A stretch of 12,823 nt of DNA from Lachnospiraceae bacterium (GTDB lineage Bacteria; Bacillota; Clostridia; Lachnospirales; Lachnospiraceae): positions 1-12,823 of the forward strand of contig DMCJ01000109.1 in assembly GCA_003446735.1 (NCBI GenBank), in the 5' to 3' direction. Position 1 is the stretch's first letter. Every line of letters starts with the position of its first letter. The translations under genes were made by a program, and so were the position numbers. Below the pieces are notes generated by a model that ran no database searches, was not told the DNA's origin, and saw nothing but the letters and a program-made list of their open reading frames with translations. Shown in pieces: positions 6,485 through 12,823 of this stretch.

Positions 6485-8026
6485 ATGGCAGCTAAATTAT
6501 TTGCGGCGATCGATGTAGGTTCATATGAGCTTACGATGAAGATATATGAGATAAAAAAGGGCAGTATCGAGGAGATAGACTGTGTAAGGCGCCGGATCTC
6601 GCTCGGGTCCGATTCCTATAATACCGGAAGGATAGGAAATGAGAAGTTAAACGCGCTTTGCGAGACACTTTCGGATTTTGCCCGGATAATGCAGGGATAT
6701 AAGGTTGATGCCTACAAGGCATACGGAACAAGCGCGATCAGAGAGATAGAAAATACGGATGTTGTTCTGGATCAGGTTAAGATAAGGACAGGAATCGACA
6801 TCAGTGTCATAAGTAACTCCGAGCAGAGATTCCTGGATTATAAAGCTCTTGCATCAAAGCCGGCGGAGTTTAGCAGATACATCGAAGGAGAGGGAGATTC
6901 GGCCCTTCTTGATATAGGCGGAGGTTCCGTTCAGATCTCTCTTTTTGAAAATGACACGCTTGTCGCAACCCAGAACATGCATCTGGGTGTCATGATAATG
7001 AGGGAAAGACTCGAGGCCTTATCGGCTAAGAGCGGAACCTATGAGAGGCTTATAGAAGAGAGCGTAAACACTCAGTTTTCACTTTTCAGGAAATTTTACT
7101 TAAAGGATGCGGATGTAAAGAATCTGGTCCTTATCGATGATTATCTTTCTCCGGTCTTAGGGCGAAGAGAGTTCTTTAAGACTCCCGGGGTCATTGACAG
7201 AGATGAATTTTTCTCATTTATGACAGAACTGTCAAAAATGCATGTTTTCGATATAAGCAGAAAATACTCTCTTTCGGAAGAGCATGCTTCTTTGTTATTC
7301 TACAGTGCCGTTCTTACAGACAGGATACTTGAGGTGTTCGGTTCTCAGAAGATTTGGTGTCCCGGGGTTTCCCTTTGCGAAGGTATAGCATTTGAATATG
7401 CGCAGTCGGTAAAACTTGCCGGAGATGCGCATGATTTCGAAAAGGATATACTTGCTTCGACGCTTACCATAAGCAAGCGTTTTATGTGCAGCAGGAAGAG
7501 AAATGAATTTTTAGAGGCTCTTTCCCTTACCATATTTGACAAGATGAAGAAACTTCACGGACTTTCGAAGAGAGAAAGGCTTTTACTTCAGATAGCCGTT
7601 CAGCTCAATGACTGCGGAAAATATATTTCCCAGACTGAAGTCGGAGAATGTTCGTTTCGGATAATAATGGCGACCGAGATCATAGGACTTTCCCACAGAG
7701 AGCGTGAGATCGTGGCCTTTATCGCAAAATACAACAGGGATGAATTCGATTATAACAGGCTTATGTACGGGCAGGAGAGGGTCGGAAGGGATGAGTACCT
7801 TACGATCGCAAAGCTTACGGCCATCTTGCGTGTCGCTAACGGTCTGGATCGCTCCCATAAGCAGAAATTCAGGGATTATAAGGTAATGCTCAAGGATAAC
7901 GAGCTGATAATAAGCGTAGATACCAAAGAGGACATCACGCTTGAAGAAGGGCTCCTTACCGAAAGGAAGGATTTCTTCGAGGAAGTTTATAATGTGCGTC
8001 CCGTAATAAAGCAAAAGCGGCAGTAG
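6485..8026 (+). CDS. ppx: Ppx/GppA family phosphatase (exopolyphosphatase)
   Basis: This 513-residue member of the ASKHA-fold Ppx/GppA family should hydrolyse terminal phosphate from polyphosphate, or possibly convert pppGpp to ppGpp. Sequence alone does not separate these. The N-terminal phosphate-binding motif AIDVGSYELTMKIYE has Tyr where many relatives have Asn. AYGTSAIRE (79-87), SNSEQRFLDYKAL (110-122, probably holding the catalytic Glu) and LLDIGGGSVQISLF (141-154) complete the ATPase-like core. The C-terminal part (about 330-480) resembles the HD-like domain of long Ppx proteins, but the metal-binding pair reads Asn375-Asp376 (QLNDCGKYIS) instead of His-Asp, so it is probably non-catalytic. 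The downstream ppk1 makes the polymer this enzyme would degrade, which supports exopolyphosphatase as the main role. Confidence 0.9.
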   Translation: MAAKLFAAIDVGSYELTMKIYEIKKGSIEEIDCVRRRISLGSDSYNTGRIGNEKLNALCETLSDFARIMQGYKVDAYKAYGTSAIREIENTDVVLDQVKIRTGIDISVISNSEQRFLDYKALASKPAEFSRYIEGEGDSALLDIGGGSVQISLFENDTLVATQNMHLGVMIMRERLEALSAKSGTYERLIEESVNTQFSLFRKFYLKDADVKNLVLIDDYLSPVLGRREFFKTPGVIDRDEFFSFMTELSKMHVFDISRKYSLSEEHASLLFYSAVLTDRILEVFGSQKIWCPGVSLCEGIAFEYAQSVKLAGDAHDFEKDILASTLTISKRFMCSRKRNEFLEALSLTIFDKMKKLHGLSKRERLLLQIAVQLNDCGKYISQTEVGECSFRIIMATEIIGLSHREREIVAFIAKYNRDEFDYNRLMYGQERVGRDEYLTIAKLTAILRVANGLDRSHKQKFRDYKVMLKDNELIISVDTKEDITLEEGLLTERKDFFEEVYNVRPVIKQKRQ

Positions 8027-8056
8027 ACGCAAAACGGGAAGACCGGGGGTAATAAA

Positions 8057-10216
8057 ATGGCGGAAAAAACTACAAAGGCAAAGATCGATTACGAGGATCC
8101 GGATCTTTATTACAACAGGGAGTTAAGCTGGCTCAGATTTGATTACAGGGTGCTTGATGAAGCAAGGCAGAAGAAGAACCCTTTGTTTGAGCGCATAAAG
8201 TTTTTGGGGATAACAGCTTCGAATCTGGACGAATTCTTCATGGTAAGGGTCGCGTCCTTAATGGATATGGTACATGCGGGATATGAAAAGCCGGATATCG
8301 CCGGCATGACTCCCAAGAAGCAGCTTCAGGCGATAAATGAGGAAACGCATGATCTTGTGAGCCTGCAGTATTCCACGTTTAACAGGTCAATCCTTCCGCT
8401 CTTTAAGCAGAACGGGATAAGGATAATACTGCATCATGAGGATCTTACAAAAAAAGAAGGTGCTTATATAGACAGATATTTCGAGCAGGATGTCTATCCG
8501 GTTTTAACGCCGATGGCGGTTGATTCATCAAGGCCGTTTCCTCTTGTAAGGAATAAGAGCTTAAACTTAGGCATGTTCCTTAAGAAGAAGGACGGAGACG
8601 GGGAGACGGAATTTGCCACAGTTCAGGTTCCGGGCGTTCTTCCGAGACTGGTTGAGATACCCGTCGAAAAGGAAAATGAGAGAGTTTTCATAACGCTTGA
8701 AGAGATAATAGAGAGAAATATCAACAAGCTTTTCCTTAACTACGATATCTCATGCATCCATCCCTTCAGGATAATGAGAAATGCCGATCTTTCCATCGGG
8801 GAGGACGGAGCGGAAGACCTTCTGCAGGAGATCGAAAAACAGATCAAACGCCGCCAGTGGGGCGAAGTCATAAGACTTGAAGTTGCCGACGGAATAGATA
8901 AATCCCTGCTTAAGACTTTAAAGAAGGAGCTTAAGATAGATGATGACTGGATCTACAGGATCCCCGGACCCTTGGATCTTACATATCTTACGAAGTTATA
9001 CGGGGCAGACGGATTTAACCATCTTAAGGAGAAGAAATATACGCCTCAGCCTGTGCCGGAGTTTCCGGAAGGATGCGATATTTTTGAGGAGATAAGGAAG
9101 CATGACATTTTGGTACATCATCCTTATCAGACGTTTGATCCCGTCGTTGATTTCATAAGAAAAGCGGCAGACGATAAGAGAGTGCTTGCGATAAAGCAGA
9201 CTCTTTACCGCGTGAGCGGAAATTCGCCCATAATCGCTGCTTTAGCAAGAGCTGCCGAGAATGGGAAACAGGTGTCGGTGCTCGTGGAATTAAAGGCGAG
9301 ATTTGATGAAGAGAACAATATAGTATGGGCCAGAAAGCTTGAGCAGGCAGGATGCCATGTTATCTACGGCCTTGTCGGACTTAAGACGCATTCCAAGATC
9401 ACACTCGTGGTAAGGCGTGAGGATGACGGCATAAGACGCTATGTTCACTTGGGAACGGGAAATTACAATGATGCTACTGCCAGGATATATACCGATACCG
9501 GCCTGTTTACCTGCAAGAAGGAGTTCGGCGCCGATGCCACTGCGGTATTTAACATGTTATCCGGATATTCCGAGCCCGAAAGCTGGAATAAGCTCTCGGT
9601 TGCGCCCCTCTGGCTTAAGGACAGACTGATATATCTTATAAGAAGAGAGGCCGAGTTTGCTTTAAGCGGCGGAAAAGGCCATATTATCGCCAAGATGAAC
9701 GCTCTTTGCGATCCCGAGGTCATGCAGGCGTTATATGAGGCAAGCGGGGCCGGAGTTAAGATAGAACTCATCGTGCGCGGCATATGCTGCTTAAAGACGG
9801 GAATCCCGGGAATATCGGAAAATATCTCCGTTCGTTCCGTGGTCGGGACTTTCCTTGAGCACTCGAGGATATTCAAGTTTGAAAATGACGGAAATCCGGA
9901 GTATTTCATGGCAAGCGCTGACTGGATGCCCAGGAACTTAAACCGCCGTGTTGAGATCATGTTCCCCATAGAGGACGAGGCGCTTAAGAAAAAGACCGAT
10001 CATATCCTTACCTGCCTTCTTTCGGATAATACCAATGCGCATATACTTATGCCTGACGGAAAATATGAAAGAGTGGACAGAAGAGGAAAGGCTGCATTTT
10101 CGAGTCAGGAGAATTTCTGCCGGGAAGCTGAGGCAGAGGCTAAGGCCATGCAGAGCGATCCGCTTGAAGAGCGGGTATTTACCCCCGAGACAAAGGTCGT
10201 TACTGTAAGTGAGTAG
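8057..10216 (+). CDS. ppk1: Polyphosphate kinase 1
   Basis: It reversibly transfers the gamma phosphate of ATP to a growing inorganic polyphosphate chain through a phosphohistidine intermediate, usually at the membrane. The 719 residues cover all PPK1 domains. The N domain begins at YYNRELSWLRFDYRVLDEA (about 18-36) with ITASNLDEFFMVR (51-63). The head domain follows. The C1/C2 phospholipase-D-like domains carry HHPYQTFDPVVDF, KQTLYRVSG, LVELKARFDEENN and the autophosphorylated His at about H445 (GLKTHSK). The second catalytic His is at about H602 (FLEHSRIFKF). Their spacing of 157 residues equals that of H435 and H592 in the E. coli enzyme. A polar tail follows the catalytic core. The ATG has GGGGG at 8045-8049. 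The last 17 bases overlap the convergent PHP-HAD gene. Confidence 0.97.
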   Translation: MAEKTTKAKIDYEDPDLYYNRELSWLRFDYRVLDEARQKKNPLFERIKFLGITASNLDEFFMVRVASLMDMVHAGYEKPDIAGMTPKKQLQAINEETHDLVSLQYSTFNRSILPLFKQNGIRIILHHEDLTKKEGAYIDRYFEQDVYPVLTPMAVDSSRPFPLVRNKSLNLGMFLKKKDGDGETEFATVQVPGVLPRLVEIPVEKENERVFITLEEIIERNINKLFLNYDISCIHPFRIMRNADLSIGEDGAEDLLQEIEKQIKRRQWGEVIRLEVADGIDKSLLKTLKKELKIDDDWIYRIPGPLDLTYLTKLYGADGFNHLKEKKYTPQPVPEFPEGCDIFEEIRKHDILVHHPYQTFDPVVDFIRKAADDKRVLAIKQTLYRVSGNSPIIAALARAAENGKQVSVLVELKARFDEENNIVWARKLEQAGCHVIYGLVGLKTHSKITLVVRREDDGIRRYVHLGTGNYNDATARIYTDTGLFTCKKEFGADATAVFNMLSGYSEPESWNKLSVAPLWLKDRLIYLIRREAEFALSGGKGHIIAKMNALCDPEVMQALYEASGAGVKIELIVRGICCLKTGIPGISENISVRSVVGTFLEHSRIFKFENDGNPEYFMASADWMPRNLNRRVEIMFPIEDEALKKKTDHILTCLLSDNTNAHILMPDGKYERVDRRGKAAFSSQENFCREAEAEAKAMQSDPLEERVFTPETKVVTVSE
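10200..10216. other. 17-bp tail-to-tail overlap of convergent coding regions
   Basis: The ppk1 stop (TAG, 10214-10216) lies beyond the reverse-strand stop (TAA read from 10202 to 10200), so the two reading frames share 17 bp. I see no GC-rich hairpin followed by a T-run on either strand nearby. A 4-bp stem (GGGT/ACCC) at the 3' end of ppk1 has no T-tract. Each transcript is therefore likely to run some distance antisense into the other gene unless Rho or collision stops it (inference). Confidence 0.7.
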
Positions 10217-11882
10217 CAGGTGCCGGTAAAAGATGTGAAAAGACTTCAAGGAAGCCATCGTGGTCATTATCGTTTCGGGTAATGACATCGGCGGCTTCTT
10301 TTACTTCATTCCGGCCGTTTATCATGGCGATACCGCAGCCGGCGGCTTCTAACATCGGAATGTCGTTCATCGCATCACCTGCGGCTACAGAGTTTTTTAC
10401 CGGAACACCTAAGTGCTCACACAGTTCCTTTAATGCATTACCCTTTGAAACATCGGATCTTATGCATTCGAGATATTTATCGTTTGAAAAGACACAGGTA
10501 AGGCCGGGGCGCTCTGATTTAAGACGGTCACGGACCCTTTCAAGCTTTTTATGGTCGCTTAGATCTATCATTATCAGCTTATAGGACGGCTTGTCCATTG
10601 CTGAAGCTATATCCGGGCTTACGACATATTCAAGCTTTATGGCATGCCTGTAATATTTAAGCTCTTCATTGTCAGCAGGACTTATGATCCTGTTTTCTCC
10701 GTATCCGTGGACATGGATGCCCATTTCGGCACAGACTTTACTTACAAACCTGATATCTTCGTAGGTGAGACGCTTTTCGATAACAGGCATCTTTTTATCG
10801 CAGTCATAAACAAGAGCTCCGTTAAATGCTATGATATAACTGTTCTTAAGAGGAAGGCCGAGCTCGATGGCCGTCTTTGATATGCTCTCTACGGGGCGGC
10901 CGCTGGAGAGGACAAAATGGCCTCCCTGGTACGTGTAATCAAGGATCCTTTGTTTAATAACAGGCGAAATATTTTTGGATGAATCCAGGAGGGTATCATC
11001 CATATCCGCGAAAATGGCGGTATTTGACATCCTGCCAATTTGATAACGGTAGTTTTTAATATTTTCGAGAACGTCTTCTCCGACAAAGAGCTTTCCTTTT
11101 CCGACCCCTAAATCTATGCCGGGTTTGTTCTTTCCGTGAAAGTCGCTTCCCCCGCTTATAAGAAGATCGTATTTGGATGCCAAATGACGGATGAGTCTTT
11201 CTTCCGCGGTATTGTATGTGGAATATAAAGCCTCGATGCCCATAAGGCCTTCATTTTTAAGCTCGCATACAAGGCCGTCTAAGGTCCTGTCGCTTAACCT
11301 GTACAGGATGGGATGGGCAAGGATCGGGATTCCGCCCGCGTCTTTTATAAGATGAATGCCCTCAGCGGGTGTGACTTTTTCCCTCGGGATATAGCAGGGA
11401 CAGTGGTCGCCGATATAGCGCTCGAATGCCTCTTTTGCCGAGGAAACATAGCCTTTTTTTAACATAAGGGCAGCATAATGGGCCCTGGTAAGTACAGAGC
11501 CCTCAAATTCTTTGCTTATTTCGTCGTAGTCTATGTCTATCCCATGCTCTTTAAGCAGGGTGCAGAGCTTTTTGTTTCTTATATCTCTTGATTCTACGAA
11601 CTTTTTTAAGTAATTCTTAAAAGCCGGCCCTTCATAATCGATATAAAGGCCCACTATATGTATGTCCCTTCCGTTCCATTCCGTGGAAAGCTCGGTCCCG
11701 GGTATGACTTCAAGATCAGTACCGCTTGCCGCATTTAACGCTTCCCTTATACCGTCCGTGGTATCGTGGTCTGTTAAAGCTATGGCAGAGAGATCTTTCT
11801 TAAGAGCGTAGTTTACAAGCTCTGTGGGAGTCAGGGTGCCGTCTGATCTGTCGGAATGGGTGTGGAGGTCAACGGCTTTCAT
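10200..11882 (-). CDS. PHP-HAD fusion phosphatase
   Basis: The 560 residues join two hydrolase domains with hardly any linker. Residues 1-283 form a PHP domain of the TrpH/RNase AM type: DLHTHSDRSDG with H7 and H9, ALTDHDTTDG (35-44), PGTELS, LTRAHYA, ILAHPILY (H190) and SGGSDFHG (243-250). Relatives act as 3',5'-nucleoside bisphosphate phosphatases or 5'-3' RNA exonucleases. Residues 285-553 form a Cof-type HAD-IIB phosphatase: FADMDDTLLDS with D293 and D295, LSSGRP (325-330), K480 and GDAMNDIPML (502-511). All catalytic residues of both halves appear intact. Met285 could be an internal start at 11028-11030, but no good ribosome site precedes it. The start codon shares one base with the upstream ABC-F stop, suggesting coupled translation. 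Substrates are unknown. Confidence 0.92.
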   Translation of the reverse strand: MKAVDLHTHSDRSDGTLTPTELVNYALKKDLSAIALTDHDTTDGIREALNAASGTDLEVIPGTELSTEWNGRDIHIVGLYIDYEGPAFKNYLKKFVESRDIRNKKLCTLLKEHGIDIDYDEISKEFEGSVLTRAHYAALMLKKGYVSSAKEAFERYIGDHCPCYIPREKVTPAEGIHLIKDAGGIPILAHPILYRLSDRTLDGLVCELKNEGLMGIEALYSTYNTAEERLIRHLASKYDLLISGGSDFHGKNKPGIDLGVGKGKLFVGEDVLENIKNYRYQIGRMSNTAIFADMDDTLLDSSKNISPVIKQRILDYTYQGGHFVLSSGRPVESISKTAIELGLPLKNSYIIAFNGALVYDCDKKMPVIEKRLTYEDIRFVSKVCAEMGIHVHGYGENRIISPADNEELKYYRHAIKLEYVVSPDIASAMDKPSYKLIMIDLSDHKKLERVRDRLKSERPGLTCVFSNDKYLECIRSDVSKGNALKELCEHLGVPVKNSVAAGDAMNDIPMLEAAGCGIAMINGRNEVKEAADVITRNDNDHDGFLEVFSHLLPAPATHLQ

Positions 11883-11884
11883 CA
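11880..11884 (-). promoter_or_regulatory. TGATG stop-start junction (translational coupling)
   Basis: Read on the reverse strand, the ABC-F stop TGA (11884-11882) and the PHP-HAD start ATG (11882-11880) share base 11882. An AGAGGA ribosome site lies inside the end of the ABC-F gene (about 11900-11895). This arrangement is typical of reinitiation by the terminating ribosome. Confidence 0.75.
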
Positions 11885-12823
11885 GTCTTCGTCATCCTCT
11901 TTATCAGCAGTGTAAACAGCGGTACGTTTTCTGGCCATCTCATCGCTTGCAAGATATTCGTCGTATGTCGTTATCTTGTCTATGAGCGAACCGTCGGGAA
12001 GTATCTCCATGATGCGGTTGGCCGTGGTCTCGACGAACTGATGGTCATGACAGGAGAAGAGCTCCACGCCTTTAAATTTGATAAGGCCGTTATTTAAGGC
12101 TGTGATCGATTCCATGTCAAGGTGGTTGGTAGGCTCGTCAAGGATCAGGCAGTTTGCGCCGCTTATCATCATCTTGGATAACAGACACCTTACCTTTTCG
12201 CCTCCGGATAAGACTTTTACCTTCTTTACGCCGTCTTCACCGGCAAAGAGCATCCTGCCCAAAAAGCCTCGCACGTAGGTGATGTCATCTACGGGAGAGT
12301 AGCCTGAAAGCCACTCGGCTATGGTTAAGTCATTGTCGAATTCCCCGCCGAAATCCTTCGGGAAATAGGCCTGGGATGTGGTAACGCCCCATTTAAACGT
12401 TCCTTCATCGGGCTCTTCCTCGCCCATGATTATCTTAAATAAGGTAGTCTTGGCAAGCTCGTTGCCGCCAACGAAAGCTACCTTGTCATCATGTCCCAAA
12501 GTAAACGAGATATGGTCAAGTACGAGGGTATCGCCGACCTTTTTGGTAAGATTTTCAACGCTGAGCACTTCGTTTCCGATCTCGCGGTCCGGACGGAAAT
12601 CTATATAAGGATATTTGCGGCTGGAAGGCCTGATATCCTCAAGCTCGATCTTTTCAAGAGCACGCTTTCTCGAGGTCGCCTGCTTGGATTTTGATGCATT
12701 TGCGGAGAAACGGGAGATAAATTCCTGTAATTCCTTGATCTTTTCTTCTTTCTTTTTGTTTGCTTCCTTCATCTGACGGATGAGCAGCTGGCTCGATTCG
12801 TACCAGAAGTCATAGTTTCCGGC
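11882..12823 (-). CDS. ABC-F ribosome-associated ATPase, C-terminal part (partial, continues past right edge)
   Basis: The frame stays open to the window edge, so the gene is cut; 313 residues are present. They begin inside the interdomain linker with AGNYDFWYESSQLL. This tRNA-facing linker (RFSANASKSKQATSRKR) is characteristic of the YkpA/YbiT branch of ABC-F proteins, soluble ATPases that bind the ribosomal E site and affect stalled or initiating ribosomes. The second ABC domain has Walker A GGNELAKTT (12443-12469), signature LSGGEK, Walker B CLILDEPTNHLD and H-switch SCHDHQF. Walker A has Ala where GK[ST] is canonical. ATG 12770-12772 is internal, not the start. No membrane segment is present, as expected for ABC-F. 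Antibiotic resistance is not indicated; a housekeeping role is more likely for this branch. Confidence 0.93.
   Translation of the reverse strand, partial: AGNYDFWYESSQLLIRQMKEANKKKEEKIKELQEFISRFSANASKSKQATSRKRALEKIELEDIRPSSRKYPYIDFRPDREIGNEVLSVENLTKKVGDTLVLDHISFTLGHDDKVAFVGGNELAKTTLFKIIMGEEEPDEGTFKWGVTTSQAYFPKDFGGEFDNDLTIAEWLSGYSPVDDITYVRGFLGRMLFAGEDGVKKVKVLSGGEKVRCLLSKMMISGANCLILDEPTNHLDMESITALNNGLIKFKGVELFSCHDHQFVETTANRIMEILPDGSLIDKITTYDEYLASDEMARKRTAVYTADKEDDED

Larger units (their letters stand above)
143..10216 (+). other. Probable operon folC-folE-HD-folP-folBK-DUF5050-pheA-ppx-ppk1
   Basis: Nine genes on one strand are separated by 7, 57, 37, -4, 0, 6, 38 and 30 bases. There is no visible terminator hairpin with T-run between them and no convincing sigma-A promoter in any gap. 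The folP-folBK-DUF5050 junctions are overlapping or abutting, which is strong evidence for those being co-transcribed. The HD, ppx and ppk1 gaps are long enough to hide part of a promoter. Upstream control lies left of the window or within the unidentified gene. Confidence 0.6.

Noticed and set aside
10155..10180. GGGT-ATTT-ACCC hairpin near the ppk1 end as a terminator
   Set aside because: The stem is only 4-5 bp, lies inside the coding region and has no following T-run on either strand.
11028..11030. Separate HAD gene starting at internal Met285 of the PHP-HAD protein
   Set aside because: The frame is continuous with no stop between domains and there is no well-spaced ribosome site before this ATG, so a single fused protein is the simpler reading.
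1..12823. CRISPR array, tRNA/rRNA, insertion sequence, phage or defence genes
   Set aside because: No spaced direct repeats, transposase or integrase motifs, or RNA gene signatures were found on reading; all sequence is accounted for by metabolic or translation-factor genes.

Overview
The window looks like a chromosomal segment from a member of the Clostridia, most probably the Lachnospiraceae. This rests on the protein relatives (an ABC-F factor of the YkpA/YbiT type, a DUF5050-like propeller, a clostridial-style Ppx), moderate GC, heavy use of AGA/AGG and ATA codons, GTG starts and Shine-Dalgarno-driven initiation. The genus call is a guess. I see no tRNA, rRNA, CRISPR array, insertion sequence, phage gene or other sign of recent transfer. 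No gene-free stretch exceeds 57 bases.

Forward strand, 1-10216: after the tail of an unidentified gene, nine genes run in the same direction with gaps of 0-57 bases or short overlaps. In order they are folC (folylpolyglutamate/dihydrofolate synthase), folE (GTP cyclohydrolase I), a small HD-domain phosphohydrolase, folP (dihydropteroate synthase), a folB-folK fusion (dihydroneopterin aldolase plus HPPK), a membrane-anchored predicted seven-bladed beta-propeller (DUF5050-like), pheA (chorismate mutase-prephenate dehydratase), ppx/gppA and ppk1. The fol genes supply the pterin branch of folate synthesis and its joining to p-aminobenzoate. The HD protein sits where an enzyme removing phosphates from dihydroneopterin triphosphate is otherwise missing. 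pheA draws on chorismate, which is also the source of p-aminobenzoate. ppx and ppk1 form an opposed polyphosphate-degrading and polyphosphate-making pair.

Reverse strand, 12823-10200: the 3' part of an ABC-F translation factor enters from the right edge. Its stop codon shares one base with the start of a 560-residue PHP-HAD fusion phosphatase (TGATG junction). That gene converges on ppk1 and the two coding regions overlap tail to tail by 17 bp, leaving no room for a conventional intergenic terminator.

Most of the window is well-known housekeeping metabolism. The points most worth a second look are the HD protein as a candidate for the missing pterin phosphohydrolase, the PHP-HAD fusion coupled to an ABC-F factor, the exported propeller embedded in a biosynthetic operon, and the loss of HD-motif residues in the Ppx C-terminal domain.
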